64,000 bases of DNA from Vibrio gallaecicus (GTDB lineage Bacteria; Pseudomonadota; Gammaproteobacteria; Enterobacterales; Vibrionaceae): the NCBI RefSeq assembly GCF_024347495.1, contig NZ_AP025490.1, forward strand, positions 1,798,001 through 1,862,000. The letters are read 5' to 3'. Shown here piece after piece: positions 35,410-46,765 of the stretch. Position numbers and translations under genes: made by a program. The notes beneath the pieces were generated by a model. That model saw only the letters and a list, made by a program, of their open reading frames with translations. It was not told where the DNA came from and did no database searches. How positions within the stretch are numbered: the first letter of the stretch is position 1; every line of letters begins with the position of its first letter.

Positions 35410-36642
35410 TTAACTTCTAGTTATCCCTTCTAGTACATTAAATAGCAGATCAATTTCTTCAATTGAGTTGTAGTGCATACAGCCAATTCTGACAACACCC
35501 TGCTCCTCAATATTAAGCTGACGAACAAGACCTAATGCATAAAAATGCCCATTCCAAACACAAATGTTATGTTCACCTAACAAACGGGCTATGTACTCTG
35601 TTGAGTACTTAGCAAACGTAATCGCGAAAGTTGGTGTTCTTCGCTCAGAGTCGTGCTCAGTACGGCCATATAACGTCACACCTTCCAACTCAGCTAAACG
35701 AGTCAAAAAATACTCACTCAACTTAGATTCATGTTGATTATAAAGCTTATAGCTTTGCTCTAACCTTCTTCTCAATGATGCATCTGCATCACCTAATTGC
35801 GCCAGGTACTCGATAGCAGCAATCAGCCCAGCAAGCGCTTCAAAACTTTGAGTGCCGGTTTCAAACCTGCCAGGTCCAACATTTGTTGCAGGTTCTACCT
35901 TATATGGATTTAAAGTATGCAACCATTGAGGAGCAATATACGCAATTCCGATATGGGGACCAAAAAACTTATACGCCGAACAAACTAAAAAATCACAATT
36001 AAGTTTCTGCACATCAACTAAATGGTGGGGAGCGTAATGAACAGCATCCACATACACTTGAGCACCAACATCGTGAGCCAACTTAACCACGCCCTCTACA
36101 TCAACAATTGAGCCTGTTGTATTCGATGCAAACGTCACTGCGACCAATTTCGTTTTAGCATTCAATAAAGACTTAAGATGGTCCATATCTAAGCTGCAAT
36201 CATGTTCATTCACACGAACTTGGTGAACAATAACACCTTTATCTTCTGCTGCTTGCTTCCAACTCGATACATTCGAATAATGATCAAGAGCTGTCACAAT
36301 CACTTCATCACCTTCCGACCAATCTCGACTGATGGTACGACTTAGCTGGAAAGTTAAAGACGTCATATTTGCGCCAAATACAATATTTCCCGAAGACTCA
36401 GCATTTAATAAAGCTTGTGCAGACTCTCTAGCTTGCTGCATGAGACTTGTTGTTTTTTGACTTGAGAAATAATGACCACCTAAATTAGCATTAAAGTGCC
36501 CTAAATATTCAGTCATAGACGAAAGGACGGATTCAGGAGCTTGAGAGCCACCCGGACCATCAAAAAACGTCACTGGTTTATCGTTGTGATACTGACCTAA
36601 AGCACTAAACTGTTGGCGAATTTCATTAAGATTGAAGTGCAT
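35410..36642 (-). CDS. Class-V PLP enzyme, cysteine desulfurase-like, VC1184 subfamily
   Basis: A 410-aa PLP enzyme. The N-terminal FFDGPGGSQAP, the cofactor Asp/His region VYVDAVHYAPHH and the Schiff-base lysine in CSAYKFFGPH mark the aminotransferase class V fold. The C-terminal loop that carries the catalytic Cys in SufS/CsdA reads NICVWNGHFYAL instead of the usual HHC motif, so sulfur transfer as in SufS is doubtful. I recall this as the VC1184 subfamily, whose function is unassigned. The ATG at 36642 (AAGGA 8 nt upstream) lies inside the end of the upstream dioxygenase gene with a 17-nt overlap, so the two are translationally coupled. Confidence 0.87.
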   Translation of the reverse strand: MHFNLNEIRQQFSALGQYHNDKPVTFFDGPGGSQAPESVLSSMTEYLGHFNANLGGHYFSSQKTTSLMQQARESAQALLNAESSGNIVFGANMTSLTFQLSRTISRDWSEGDEVIVTALDHYSNVSSWKQAAEDKGVIVHQVRVNEHDCSLDMDHLKSLLNAKTKLVAVTFASNTTGSIVDVEGVVKLAHDVGAQVYVDAVHYAPHHLVDVQKLNCDFLVCSAYKFFGPHIGIAYIAPQWLHTLNPYKVEPATNVGPGRFETGTQSFEALAGLIAAIEYLAQLGDADASLRRRLEQSYKLYNQHESKLSEYFLTRLAELEGVTLYGRTEHDSERRTPTFAITFAKYSTEYIARLLGEHNICVWNGHFYALGLVRQLNIEEQGVVRIGCMHYNSIEEIDLLFNVLEGITRS

Positions 36643-37282
36643 TGCGAGCATCCTTTGCCGTAAGTACAAATACATCCATATGGCCAGCTTGATCATATTC
36701 TATCGTTCGAATAGGTTGCGCGTTATGCCATAGTTTACTATCCGCTAGAATCGCCACTTCACCGTTATTCAGTATTTTTCTAAAAAACGGAGCTTCGTTA
36801 TAATCTTGATACAGCATGATTTCTCCCCCAACAATGTTATGTCGAGAAATACCTACTAAAGCAATATGATCGAAACCATCTTGATGCACTCCTTCTGGTG
36901 CAACTTGAGTTTCTTCATAAATAGCAGAAATACGCATCTGGTGAATTTCAATTTCTTGCCCATCTTGCAGTTCGTTGCTTCGAGTAAATAGCGCACACAT
37001 TTCTTGCATACCTACACCGTTTAGGATCTGCGGCTCAATAGCTTCAAATTGCCTAACAACGTTGCCTTGAAAATGGTTTATATCATCTGATTGGACGAAA
37101 TTATGTTTATCTTGCTCCACGACTTTACCTTCACAAAACCGCACAACAGAGTATCGACGTAAACGGTATTTACCATCAGCATGTTCAGTACTTGGAAGCT
37201 GAGAAAATGAAGGTGAAAGTTCCTCAATAGCATGATTACTTAGGTGCGTAATATGTAAGGTATTCTCGCGAGCATGTAACAT
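36626..37282 (-). CDS. 2-oxoglutarate/Fe(II) dioxygenase (PF10014-type, amino-acid hydroxylase-like)
   Basis: A 218-aa soluble oxygenase. The iron-binding triad appears as HQD in GVHQDGFDH (near 137) and a distal His in LWHNAQPIRT (near 190). The latter also supplies the Arg expected to bind 2-oxoglutarate. The family includes bacterial L-isoleucine 4-hydroxylase, so a free amino acid or related small molecule is a likely substrate. AAGGAG lies 6 nt before the ATG at 37282; another ATG at 37285 is too close. It overlaps the following PLP enzyme by 17 nt, implying sequential action on one substrate. Confidence 0.85.
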   Translation of the reverse strand: MLHARENTLHITHLSNHAIEELSPSFSQLPSTEHADGKYRLRRYSVVRFCEGKVVEQDKHNFVQSDDINHFQGNVVRQFEAIEPQILNGVGMQEMCALFTRSNELQDGQEIEIHQMRISAIYEETQVAPEGVHQDGFDHIALVGISRHNIVGGEIMLYQDYNEAPFFRKILNNGEVAILADSKLWHNAQPIRTIEYDQAGHMDVFVLTAKDARNALQS

Positions 37283-37756
37283 CATCGACTCCTTAATGAT
37301 TGTTATTCATTTACTTTTAACATTTAATTTACATCAAAAGGATACGCAATAATTCCGCCAAAACAAGCTTATACAGCTCAAAGTTTTACTTTTTCAGTTA
37401 AAACAAAGTTAATAACCATTAATAACCAAAAAACCAGTCACACTCTCCAATTTAAAAGTTAGGCAACATCAAAATCCAGAACACTTCACTAGTTCAATAT
37501 AATCGGTTAAATTATTCGTAATTATTAGTGAATAATATTTATAAATGATTTAAGTCCCTTTTCGCCAATAAATAGCAAAAGTCATGGCATTCTTAATTTT
37601 TTGGTTAAGCAGGTGAGATGGGGAATCTAATTTGTGGGCTTTTTATAGTGAAACGTTGCTCGTAGTTTATACGAGCGATAAGTTAATAATACTCAATAAG
37701 AGCCAAGTTCGGGGGGAGCTCGACTCACTCTAACTTTTCAAAGTCCTTTTTTGATA
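37283..37756. other. Intergenic region upstream of the dioxygenase operon
   Basis: AT-rich, with the dioxygenase promoter side and one hairpin (GCTCGTA/TACGAGC, 37658-37676) past the preceding gene. No gene or operator recognised. Confidence 0.5.
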
Positions 37757-38338
37757 CTAGTTCAATATATTTCCATGCGAATCATCACTCTTATGAGCAA
37801 ACTCGACTGCTGCTATCTTTTCTTCCGCTTCTTGATCTGTGATGACATCCATCTCAGCTAACCATCTAAATTTACTTATTTCATGATCTAAGCCGTTGTC
37901 TAAATTTATTTCACCGTACCATGCAGATAACTGTGCTTTTTTCCGACTCTTTATTTCATCAATAATCTGATCATGCTTTCTGTCATTCATGACAAAAATA
38001 TTCCCATATTCTGTTTTAAAGACTGAGTATTTAATTTTTGTAAACGCAAACCAACCTAAGCAAAGTAGCCCAATTAAAAGCCAAAAACCACGACCTGTTA
38101 ATGGTAAATCGTTATAAATAGCCGTCCCTAATTGATAACAACCCAGCAAACACCATAAACCACCAACATTTCTCAACCATTCATTTCGCTCAATGCTTAC
38201 TGAAGATTTATCAGGAAAATTAGCATAGTGGAGATCAAAATCGTCGGAACCTGTCTTATCTTTAAAAGCAAAGTTTAATGACTCATCACCAAATTTGAAT
38301 ACATGCTTATTAGAAAATTTCTTTTGTTTTATTTCCAT
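37757..38338 (-). CDS. Hypothetical membrane protein, 193 aa
   Basis: No family recognised. The N-terminal 55 residues are polar. Two adjacent hydrophobic segments follow (about 56-75 and 83-101; LLIGLLCLGWFAF), then a cytoplasmic-looking C-terminal region rich in charged residues, with NDRKHDQIIDEIKSRKKAQL near the middle. The end reads DQEAEEKIAAVEF, like the short helical tails seen in SHOCT-type proteins. GAGAAAG precedes the ATG. It is read in the same direction as its neighbours but separated from them by more than 150 bp. Confidence 0.65.
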   Translation of the reverse strand: MEIKQKKFSNKHVFKFGDESLNFAFKDKTGSDDFDLHYANFPDKSSVSIERNEWLRNVGGLWCLLGCYQLGTAIYNDLPLTGRGFWLLIGLLCLGWFAFTKIKYSVFKTEYGNIFVMNDRKHDQIIDEIKSRKKAQLSAWYGEINLDNGLDHEISKFRWLAEMDVITDQEAEEKIAAVEFAHKSDDSHGNILN

Positions 38339-38506
38339 ATCTTTCTCATTCTTCTCTTATATATCCAAATAACGTTTGAGATGTAATATATATTATTTTT
38401 CAATGAGTTGAATTTTATAAAAGACTTAGAGATACAATCTGTTGCATTGATCACAAAGCTTTGCCATACATACTAAAGTTGATCGGTAAGTAGTACATTT
38501 TCGCGA

Positions 38507-38890
38507 CTACAGGCATGCTTCTTCAAGGTCAATTTCAAAATCTAGGGGAGGCAGGTTTACCAAGTGCTTATTCATTCCATTGACCCGCTCTACCTTCGCG
38601 GCTTTTCCTACTCCGTCAGAATAAATTGAAGCAATATACAGCTCAGCAGCTTGGTGAAATGCGTCATGGAAACTCACTTGGTTGTTGAGCAAATTTGCTA
38701 ACAAAGGCTTAGTGACGGGTATGTAAGCCCATTTAATACAGGAACCTTCATCATAATCCCCACTCCAGTACACCATATACCTTTGAGTGTGTTCATTTTT
38801 CACAGAGAAACACTTAGGTCCTAATAAATCATCATACATTTCAATTAGTTCTAACTTTCCTAGCTGCGTTCCTGTAGGGAGTAAGTTCAT
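38507..38890 (-). CDS. Hypothetical protein, possibly DUF6575-like
   Basis: A 127-aa soluble protein. LPTGTQLGKLELIEMYDDLLG and GPKCFSVKNEHTQRYMVYW recall a small family of unknown function that I associate with DUF6575. The ATG at 38890 has GAGG 8 nt upstream; the longer frame from 38929 adds 13 Glu/His-rich residues without a ribosome site. Such proteins are often found in accessory or defence-associated places, but nothing adjacent supports a specific role. Confidence 0.6.
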   Translation of the reverse strand: MNLLPTGTQLGKLELIEMYDDLLGPKCFSVKNEHTQRYMVYWSGDYDEGSCIKWAYIPVTKPLLANLLNNQVSFHDAFHQAAELYIASIYSDGVGKAAKVERVNGMNKHLVNLPPLDFEIDLEEACL

Positions 38891-40262
<1,372 letters not shown>

Positions 40263-40315
40263 AAATCGAATTCATGTTTATGTAACAATTATCCAAAATT
40301 GTCATAAATCCATAC

Positions 40316-40347
40316 AGCCCAGTGGTATATCCACTGGGCTTTCTTTT
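40316..40347 (+). terminator. Terminator of trxB
   Basis: The perfect 10-bp stem AGCCCAGTGG/CCACTGGGCT has a 5-nt loop followed by TTCTTTT. Confidence 0.93.
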
Positions 40348-40397
40348 GTATACTACCCGACTTCAAACCTAAGAATAATTATCATTAAGCCTTCATA

Positions 40398-42182
40398 ATG
40401 GATAAGACAAAACAACGCACCTTGAATAAGTGGCTTAAACAGCAAAGTAAGTTAGCTAAGCGCTGGCTTATGATTGCTATTGGCCTTGGCGTACTTTCAA
40501 GCATTTTTTTGCTGGTACAAGCTGCCCTACTTGCCTCTATTCTTCATCAGCTCATTATTGAAAATGTCGATAAGTCCGAACTTGTCATGCATTTTATTGG
40601 TTTAGCACTTTCAGTTGTTGGACGAGCGGGCTGTACTTGGGGACGAGAAATTGCTGGTTACCGATGTGGTGAGCAAATTCGAATCTATATAAGACAGCTG
40701 ATCTTGGACAAACTCAGAGAGTTGGGGCCTGCCTACATCAAAGGCAAACCCGCTGGTAGCTGGGCAACTTTGCTTTTAGAACAAGTTGAAGACATGCAAG
40801 ATTTCTTCTCTCGTTATCTCCCTCAAATGTCCCTCTCGGTTTTTATCCCGTTCATCATTTTGGTTGTGGTCTTCCCCATTAACTGGGCTGCTGGTTTAAT
40901 TTTCCTTTTGACTGCTCCTCTTGTTCCAATGTTTATGGCACTTGTTGGAATGAAAGCGGCTGATGCTAACCGTAAAAACTTCAAAGCATTACAGCGTTTA
41001 TCCGGTCACTTTTACGATCGATTGCAGTCAATGACGACCATTCGTCTGTTCAACCGAGCAGATGCAGAAACCGAAGTCCTACGCGGTGCATCTGAAGTAT
41101 TCAGAACCCGTACAATGGATGTTTTGAAAATAGCTTTCTTATCATCTGCTGTTCTTGAGTTCTTCACTTCGCTTTCAATTGCAATGACCGCGGTTTATTT
41201 CGGTTTTAGCTATATTGGTGAACTTAACTTTGGTCACTATGGTGTGGGTGTCACTCTATTCGCTGGCTTGTTTATTTTAATTTTAGCTCCCGAGTTTTAT
41301 CAGCCTCTGAGAGATTTGGGTACGTTTTACCATGCTAAACAGCAAGCAGTAGGTGCAGCAGAAAGCATTGTGGAGTTTTTGGATACTGATATTACTAAAG
41401 TTAAGTCGGGCAATATTGATTTGGCATCCCCTAGCAGTATCTCAGTTGAAGCCAGCGATCTAAAAGTAATCAGCCCGGAAGGTGTTGAGCTTGTCGGTCC
41501 AATTTCATTTATTTTAGACCCACAACAATCAACTGCATTAGTTGGTCCAAGTGGTGCCGGTAAAACCAGCTTGATCAACGCTATTTTAGGTTTCATGCCC
41601 TATGAAGGTAGTTTGAAGATCAATGGTATAGAGTTACGAGAACTTGATTTGGCTTCATGGAGAAAACAAATCAGCTGGGTTGGTCAAAACCCATTACTGC
41701 TTCATGGAACTATTAAAGACAATGTCACGCTAGGTAAACAAGAAATCTCTGAATCTGACATCCATCAAGCACTGTCGCAATCTCACGCTGATGAATTCGT
41801 CAACCAACATGGTCTTGAATACATGATTTCAGATCGTTCAGGTGGTTTGTCAGTCGGTCAATCTCAACGTCTAGCACTCGCTCGTGCAATGATTCAAAAC
41901 GGACAGTTTTGGCTATTGGATGAACCGACAGCAAGTTTAGACGCTCGCAGTGAGCAACTGGTTATGCAAGGCATCAATTCTAATATTGATGACAAAACAG
42001 CATTACTGGTGACCCATCAACTCGAACCTCTTAAAGCCGTCGATAAAATCCTTGTCATGCAAAACGGAAAGCTGCTTGAACAAGGCAATTATCAGCAACT
42101 GTCTCAAGCGGGTGGTTTATTTGAAGAAATGCTCAGCGCGAATTTAGCTCAACATAACAATGAGGGTAATTTAGATGCGTGA
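40398..42182 (+). CDS. cydD: Heterodimeric thiol ABC exporter subunit CydD
   Basis: A 594-aa half-transporter with six N-terminal TM helices and a C-terminal ATPase: Walker A GPSGAGKTS (near 391), signature LSVGQSQRLALARA, Walker B WLLDEPTAS, and switch His in THQLEP. CydDC exports glutathione and cysteine to the periplasm, or moves heme or thiols depending on the model, and is needed for cytochrome bd assembly. The signature is LSVGQ rather than LSGGQ. No strong ribosome site precedes the ATG. The stop overlaps cydC by 8 nt. Confidence 0.95.
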   Translation: MDKTKQRTLNKWLKQQSKLAKRWLMIAIGLGVLSSIFLLVQAALLASILHQLIIENVDKSELVMHFIGLALSVVGRAGCTWGREIAGYRCGEQIRIYIRQLILDKLRELGPAYIKGKPAGSWATLLLEQVEDMQDFFSRYLPQMSLSVFIPFIILVVVFPINWAAGLIFLLTAPLVPMFMALVGMKAADANRKNFKALQRLSGHFYDRLQSMTTIRLFNRADAETEVLRGASEVFRTRTMDVLKIAFLSSAVLEFFTSLSIAMTAVYFGFSYIGELNFGHYGVGVTLFAGLFILILAPEFYQPLRDLGTFYHAKQQAVGAAESIVEFLDTDITKVKSGNIDLASPSSISVEASDLKVISPEGVELVGPISFILDPQQSTALVGPSGAGKTSLINAILGFMPYEGSLKINGIELRELDLASWRKQISWVGQNPLLLHGTIKDNVTLGKQEISESDIHQALSQSHADEFVNQHGLEYMISDRSGGLSVGQSQRLALARAMIQNGQFWLLDEPTASLDARSEQLVMQGINSNIDDKTALLVTHQLEPLKAVDKILVMQNGKLLEQGNYQQLSQAGGLFEEMLSANLAQHNNEGNLDA

Positions 42183-43896
42183 TTTACTGCCTTACCTTAA
42201 ACTCTACAAAAAACACTGGTTTGGCTTATCGCTAGGCATGCTACTGGCATTTGCTACGCTTTCGGCCTCAATCGGTTTGCTGACTTTATCTGGTTGGTTT
42301 ATTTCCGCATCAGCAGTAGCTGGTCTCACCATCGCACGTGAAACATTCAACTACATGTTACCTGGAGGCGGTGTCCGCGGGCTTGCTATGAGCCGAACTG
42401 CCGGTCGCTGGGGTGAACGTGTTGTTAGCCACAATGCTACATTTAAGCTTTTAACCGATCTTCGAATTTTCTTCTTCCAGAAGCTGACTCCGTTAATCCC
42501 TGGACGCATATCCAATCTGCGTGATGCCGATTTATTAAATCGCTTAGTCGCCGATGTCGATGCAATGGATCATGTCTACCTAAGACTTGTTAGCCCTGTC
42601 ACCGTTGGTGTTCTTGGTATTCTTTGCTTAACGTCATTTCTAATGTGGTTTGACAGTTCCTTAGGCTTGCTTCTTGGTGGGATTTTAGTCGTTCTCCTTG
42701 CAGTATGGCCTGTACTTTTTTACAAGCTAGGACAGCGTAACGGTGGGCAACTCACCCAAAACAAAGCGAATTTACGAATCACGACGCTAGATTGGATTGA
42801 AGGGTACAGTGAGCTTACCCTATTCGGTGCAGAAGAGCGCTACCGTAACGCAATCTTAGTTTCTCAGCAGAAGTTGATGAATAACCAATATGTTAACGCC
42901 AACTTAACCGGGCTCGCTTCTGCGCTGTTGATGCTGCTTAACGGTTGGACACTGGTACTTATTCTGTGGTTATCCTCTGATGGTGTTGGCGGAAATGCGC
43001 CAGACCCGTTTATCGCTTTGATGGCGTTTGCAACTATGGCAAGTTTCGAATTATTAATGCCAATCGCCGGCGCTTTCCAATACCTAGGTCAAACACTGTC
43101 TTCAGCTAAGCGACTTAATGAAGTTATTCTGACAAAGCCAGACGTTGAATTTCCAGAACAAGCGGCTTCATTATCATCTGAACTAGATATCCAATTTTCT
43201 GATGTGACGTTTAATTACCCAGATTCTGAACACAATGTTCTTTCAAACGTTGAATTGTCCATTCCAGCAAAAAGTAAAATGGCGATTGTAGGACAAACTG
43301 GCTCAGGTAAATCAACATTAATACAGTTACTGACTCGTTACTGGGATCCGAAAAATGGCGACATTTCTATTGCAGGCACTTCATTAAAACAATGGAGCGA
43401 GAAACAATTAAGAGATTCAATCAGTGTTGTAAGTCAACGTGTTGATATTCTTAACGGCTCACTGCGTGATAACTTATTAATTGCGAAGCCTGATGCCTCA
43501 GATACAGAATTGAGTGAACTACTTACTAAAGTTGGGCTTGTGAAATTGCTGGATGATACTGCATTAGATGCATGGCTAGGTGATGGCGGTAGACAGCTTT
43601 CTGGTGGTGAAAAGCGCCGAATTGGTATTGCCCGTGCAATTTTGCATAATGCCCCAATTCTACTGTTAGATGAACCAACAGAAGGGTTAGATAAGCAGAC
43701 TGAAAGCAGTATCATGTCACTCTTCGATGAACACTTTGAAGGTAAAACGGTTATATTTATTACACACCGTTTGGTTGGACTCTCAAAAATGGATTCAATT
43801 GTTCTAATAGAACAAGGTGCAATTATTGAGAAGGGATCACACTCTCAATTGCTAGCTGATAAAGGACGATACCACCAGCTGCACCAAGCTTTGTAG
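42175..43896 (+). CDS. cydC: Heterodimeric thiol ABC exporter subunit CydC
   Basis: A 573-aa partner of CydD with the same half-transporter layout: TM domain to about residue 320, Walker A GQTGSGKST (near 370), signature LSGGEKRRIGIARA, Walker B LLLDEPTEG, and switch His in THRLVG. Its start overlaps the cydD stop by 8 nt, which suggests coupled, equal synthesis of the two subunits. A strong terminator ends the operon. Confidence 0.95.
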   Translation: MRDLLPYLKLYKKHWFGLSLGMLLAFATLSASIGLLTLSGWFISASAVAGLTIARETFNYMLPGGGVRGLAMSRTAGRWGERVVSHNATFKLLTDLRIFFFQKLTPLIPGRISNLRDADLLNRLVADVDAMDHVYLRLVSPVTVGVLGILCLTSFLMWFDSSLGLLLGGILVVLLAVWPVLFYKLGQRNGGQLTQNKANLRITTLDWIEGYSELTLFGAEERYRNAILVSQQKLMNNQYVNANLTGLASALLMLLNGWTLVLILWLSSDGVGGNAPDPFIALMAFATMASFELLMPIAGAFQYLGQTLSSAKRLNEVILTKPDVEFPEQAASLSSELDIQFSDVTFNYPDSEHNVLSNVELSIPAKSKMAIVGQTGSGKSTLIQLLTRYWDPKNGDISIAGTSLKQWSEKQLRDSISVVSQRVDILNGSLRDNLLIAKPDASDTELSELLTKVGLVKLLDDTALDAWLGDGGRQLSGGEKRRIGIARAILHNAPILLLDEPTEGLDKQTESSIMSLFDEHFEGKTVIFITHRLVGLSKMDSIVLIEQGAIIEKGSHSQLLADKGRYHQLHQAL

Positions 43897-43957
43897 GCGA
43901 TATAATTTGAAAATTAATATCACTTAGAAATTAATTTAGCTTGAAACTTCGCTAACA

Positions 43958-43984
43958 AAAAAGCTCCTATTTAGGAGCTTTTTT
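43958..43984 (+). terminator. Terminator of cydDC
   Basis: The 12-bp stem AAAAAGCTCCTA/TAGGAGCTTTTT has a tiny loop and a T tract. It also suits the convergent serC transcript. Confidence 0.93.
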
Positions 43985-44053
43985 ATTGTTTATCGTGATA
44001 GTTTATCGCGCTGAATATTTAACGCTTAAAGTAGCATTAAATCAAGACGATTA

Positions 44054-45148
44054 TTATGCGTTGTCTTTTTCAAATGCTTTCATGAAATCAACAAGGGCTT
44101 GAACACCTTCAAGTGACATCGCGTTATAAATAGACGCTCGCATCCCGCCAACAGCTCGGTGCCCTTTTAAAGACTTCAAACCAGCTTTATCAGCGAGCTC
44201 TAAAAATTGAGCATCAAGCTCAGGCTTAGCGAGTTGGAATGGTACATTCATACGAGAACGGTTATTGGTATGAACATCATTTTTATAGAAATCAGACTCA
44301 TCAATGTGGTTATAAAGTAACTCAGCTTTTTCACGATTGACATGCTCAATCGCTTCTACGCCTCCTTGTTCTTTCAACCACTTAAATACCAAACCAGATA
44401 AGTACCATGCGTATGTTGGCGGCGTGTTGAACATTGAATCTTTTTCAGCCAGCACTTTGTAGCTCAATACACTTGGTAACGCCTCGCTTGCTAGTTCCAA
44501 TAAATCATCACGTACAATAACGATACAGATACCAGCAGGACCAATGTTCTTTTGAGCACCCGCGTAGATCACACCATATTTAGACACGTCAATTTGGCGA
44601 GATAGAATCGTAGAAGATAAATCAGCGACAATAGGCTTATCGGTTTGAGGAAGTTCGTTAATCTCGATTCCGTCGATAGTTTCGTTCGGGCAGAAATGTA
44701 CATAAGCTGAATCAGCTGTAACTTTCCACTCACTTGCAGGGATAACCGCAGCTTTGCCATCAATGGTTGTCTTAGCATCAAACGCATCAACTTCGCAGTA
44801 TTTTTCTGCTTCATTTACAGCACTTTCAGCCCAGTAACCCGCATCGATATATGTCGCTTTTTTGGATTGACCAAGTAGGTTCATTGGAACAGCTGCAAAT
44901 TGAGCACGTGCACCACCATGGCAGAAAAGCACTTTATAGTTATCAGGAATGCTTAGCAGATCGCGTAAATCTTGCTCTGCTTCGTCAGCAACCTTAATGA
45001 ACTCCTTACTGCGGTGGCTGATTTCCATCACTGAAGTGCCCAGACCATTCCAATCAATAAAGTCGGCTTGGGCTTGCTTCATTACTGGCTTTGGTAATGT
45101 AGCGGGGCCAGCACTAAAGTTATATATATTCTCTACTTTCGGTTCCAT
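44054..45148 (-). CDS. serC: Phosphoserine aminotransferase
   Basis: A 364-aa PLP enzyme of serine and pyridoxine biosynthesis. The hallmark [13 protein letters not shown] is at the start, [15 protein letters not shown] near 80, the Schiff-base lysine in [12 protein letters not shown] near 200, and the substrate-binding C-terminal segment [15 protein letters not shown] near 340. The length is near the E. coli value of 362. I chose the ATG at 45148, with AGGAG 10 nt upstream; another ATG at 45157 is only 2 nt from AGGAG, and the longer frame to 45190 has no support. Confidence 0.96.
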   Translation of the reverse strand: MEPKVENIYNFSAGPATLPKPVMKQAQADFIDWNGLGTSVMEISHRSKEFIKVADEAEQDLRDLLSIPDNYKVLFCHGGARAQFAAVPMNLLGQSKKATYIDAGYWAESAVNEAEKYCEVDAFDAKTTIDGKAAVIPASEWKVTADSAYVHFCPNETIDGIEINELPQTDKPIVADLSSTILSRQIDVSKYGVIYAGAQKNIGPAGICIVIVRDDLLELASEALPSVLSYKVLAEKDSMFNTPPTYAWYLSGLVFKWLKEQGGVEAIEHVNREKAELLYNHIDESDFYKNDVHTNNRSRMNVPFQLAKPELDAQFLELADKAGLKSLKGHRAVGGMRASIYNAMSLEGVQALVDFMKAFEKDNA

Positions 45149-45220
45149 TGGGGACATTGCTCCTGCTAAATCTAAATAATAACTGTGCAAGTAATAGCAT
45201 GTTTTACGTCACATAAAAAG

Positions 45221-45252
45221 CAACAAAAGAGGTCTTAATACCTCTTTTGTTG
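45221..45252 (-). terminator. Terminator of the DUF945 gene
   Basis: The perfect 13-bp stem CAACAAAAGAGGT/ACCTCTTTTGTTG is followed on the minus strand by CTTTTT. Confidence 0.92.
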
Positions 45253-45318
45253 TGTACGGATAGAAATACTAAGCTTAGCTGCCAAAACAGCAGAAAGTCA
45301 GCCAAGCACTTCTTTTGA

Positions 45319-46581
45319 TTACTGCAGTAATACTGGCATAAGCAGCGTTATCAATGGGATTTCTTGTCCGTTTTCAAAGACTAGATTCCCTTTTGATAAT
45401 TCCGCTTTAATTTCATAACCATTTCCAGTTTCTTTAATCATTTCCATAACGATAAGCTCATCAATACCTTCACGTATAAATGGGTATTCTTGAACCAATT
45501 CATTTGAGAAATAAGTACTTAAATTACCAGTTAATGCAGGAACAATGGTTGCAGGGTTGCTACTCACATTTTCAGTACCCTCAGGAACACTCACTAACCA
45601 TTTTGACTCAAATTCACCCTGCCCTAGGTTCAGCGACATTTTGTTCATCGATAAGTCAAAACCTTTTGCGAATAAGATATCAATGTAAGGCACAATGCTC
45701 TCGATATCCTCCTGCGTCATGACAGGGCTGCTTTGATAGATCTCAAATACTTTTTCAAAAGACTCGCTGTCTAAATTCGAAAGTTCAAAATCAACATCAA
45801 GGTTATTTACCTCGCCATCGCTGGTTTTGATTGCTTCAACGCCTAATTTCACATTGCTCTGTAAACGCTTTGTCACTTCATCAAGGTGTGAGCCAAATTT
45901 ATAAGTAGAGCCATCAATTGCTAAGTAAGGTTGCATGCTCGCGTCTGAAACAGAAAATGATTCAATCGAAAAGTCTTGATTGCCAAGCCAATAGCCTTTT
46001 GCTTGCTTGCCTTCACCTGTACCCGTTAAATTGGATAGAATAATCTCTTCACCGGTAGGGAAGTCAATCTGAACGGAAGGAATGGAAAGCTCGTAGTTGA
46101 TTTGTCCTAGTACCGTAGCATGTCCAGACAAGGTAGACTTAGTGATAGAAACTGACGTGCTGTTTTCACCAGAACTTTGGTGATTTAATTGGCTCAACAC
46201 AAAGTTAAAATCTGTATTTCCGTTTAGTTCTGTCTTCGTAGTAAGCGTCAGAGGTAATTTTTCTGCATCTACAAGCGTCGAAACTGCGCTTAAACTCAGT
46301 AAACCATGGCTAATGTCACTATTAACGACAAATTCAGTCGGTAAACCATCAATTTCTAATTGTTCTTTTAGGCTTTCATCTACAACAGTAAATCGAGTCT
46401 GAACGGTTGATGATAAGTAACCGCGATCATAATTTAGTAATTCAGCTTCTACACTCGCATTATTGAGGCTAGCAACACCATCAGTCACAACATTCTGACC
46501 AATTTGTCCCACTGCCAGAGGCCAACACAGTGACAATGCAATAGCACCACCAATAGCACCCATCTTTCTTAACTGTTCCAT
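45319..46581 (-). CDS. DUF945 family protein (YdgA-like)
   Basis: A 420-aa protein with an N-terminal signal anchor (about residues 7-25) and a large periplasmic or envelope-facing domain. Segments such as LLNYDRGYLSSTVQTRF and NSDISHGLLS match the DUF945/YdgA family. The rest is repeated beta-rich sequence (LTTKTELNGN, INYELSIPSVQ). Function is unknown; YdgA-type proteins are often grouped with envelope lipid or barrier maintenance, but that is weak. It precedes serC on the same strand, separated by a strong terminator. Confidence 0.82.
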   Translation of the reverse strand: MEQLRKMGAIGGAIALSLCWPLAVGQIGQNVVTDGVASLNNASVEAELLNYDRGYLSSTVQTRFTVVDESLKEQLEIDGLPTEFVVNSDISHGLLSLSAVSTLVDAEKLPLTLTTKTELNGNTDFNFVLSQLNHQSSGENSTSVSITKSTLSGHATVLGQINYELSIPSVQIDFPTGEEIILSNLTGTGEGKQAKGYWLGNQDFSIESFSVSDASMQPYLAIDGSTYKFGSHLDEVTKRLQSNVKLGVEAIKTSDGEVNNLDVDFELSNLDSESFEKVFEIYQSSPVMTQEDIESIVPYIDILFAKGFDLSMNKMSLNLGQGEFESKWLVSVPEGTENVSSNPATIVPALTGNLSTYFSNELVQEYPFIREGIDELIVMEMIKETGNGYEIKAELSKGNLVFENGQEIPLITLLMPVLLQ

Positions 46582-46765
46582 GAACTCTCTTTATATGCTG
46601 ACTAATATTGTGACAGTCTAGCCTATCAGCAAGAAACAAGAAACATTGAGTTAAATCAGCCTATTGGTTGATTTACATTTTTAGACAATAATTTTAAAGC
46701 TAGCTCTCATCACTCCTATCTTTAAGTTGGTAATCTCAGGGTAGTATCATTATGAGAGCCTAATT

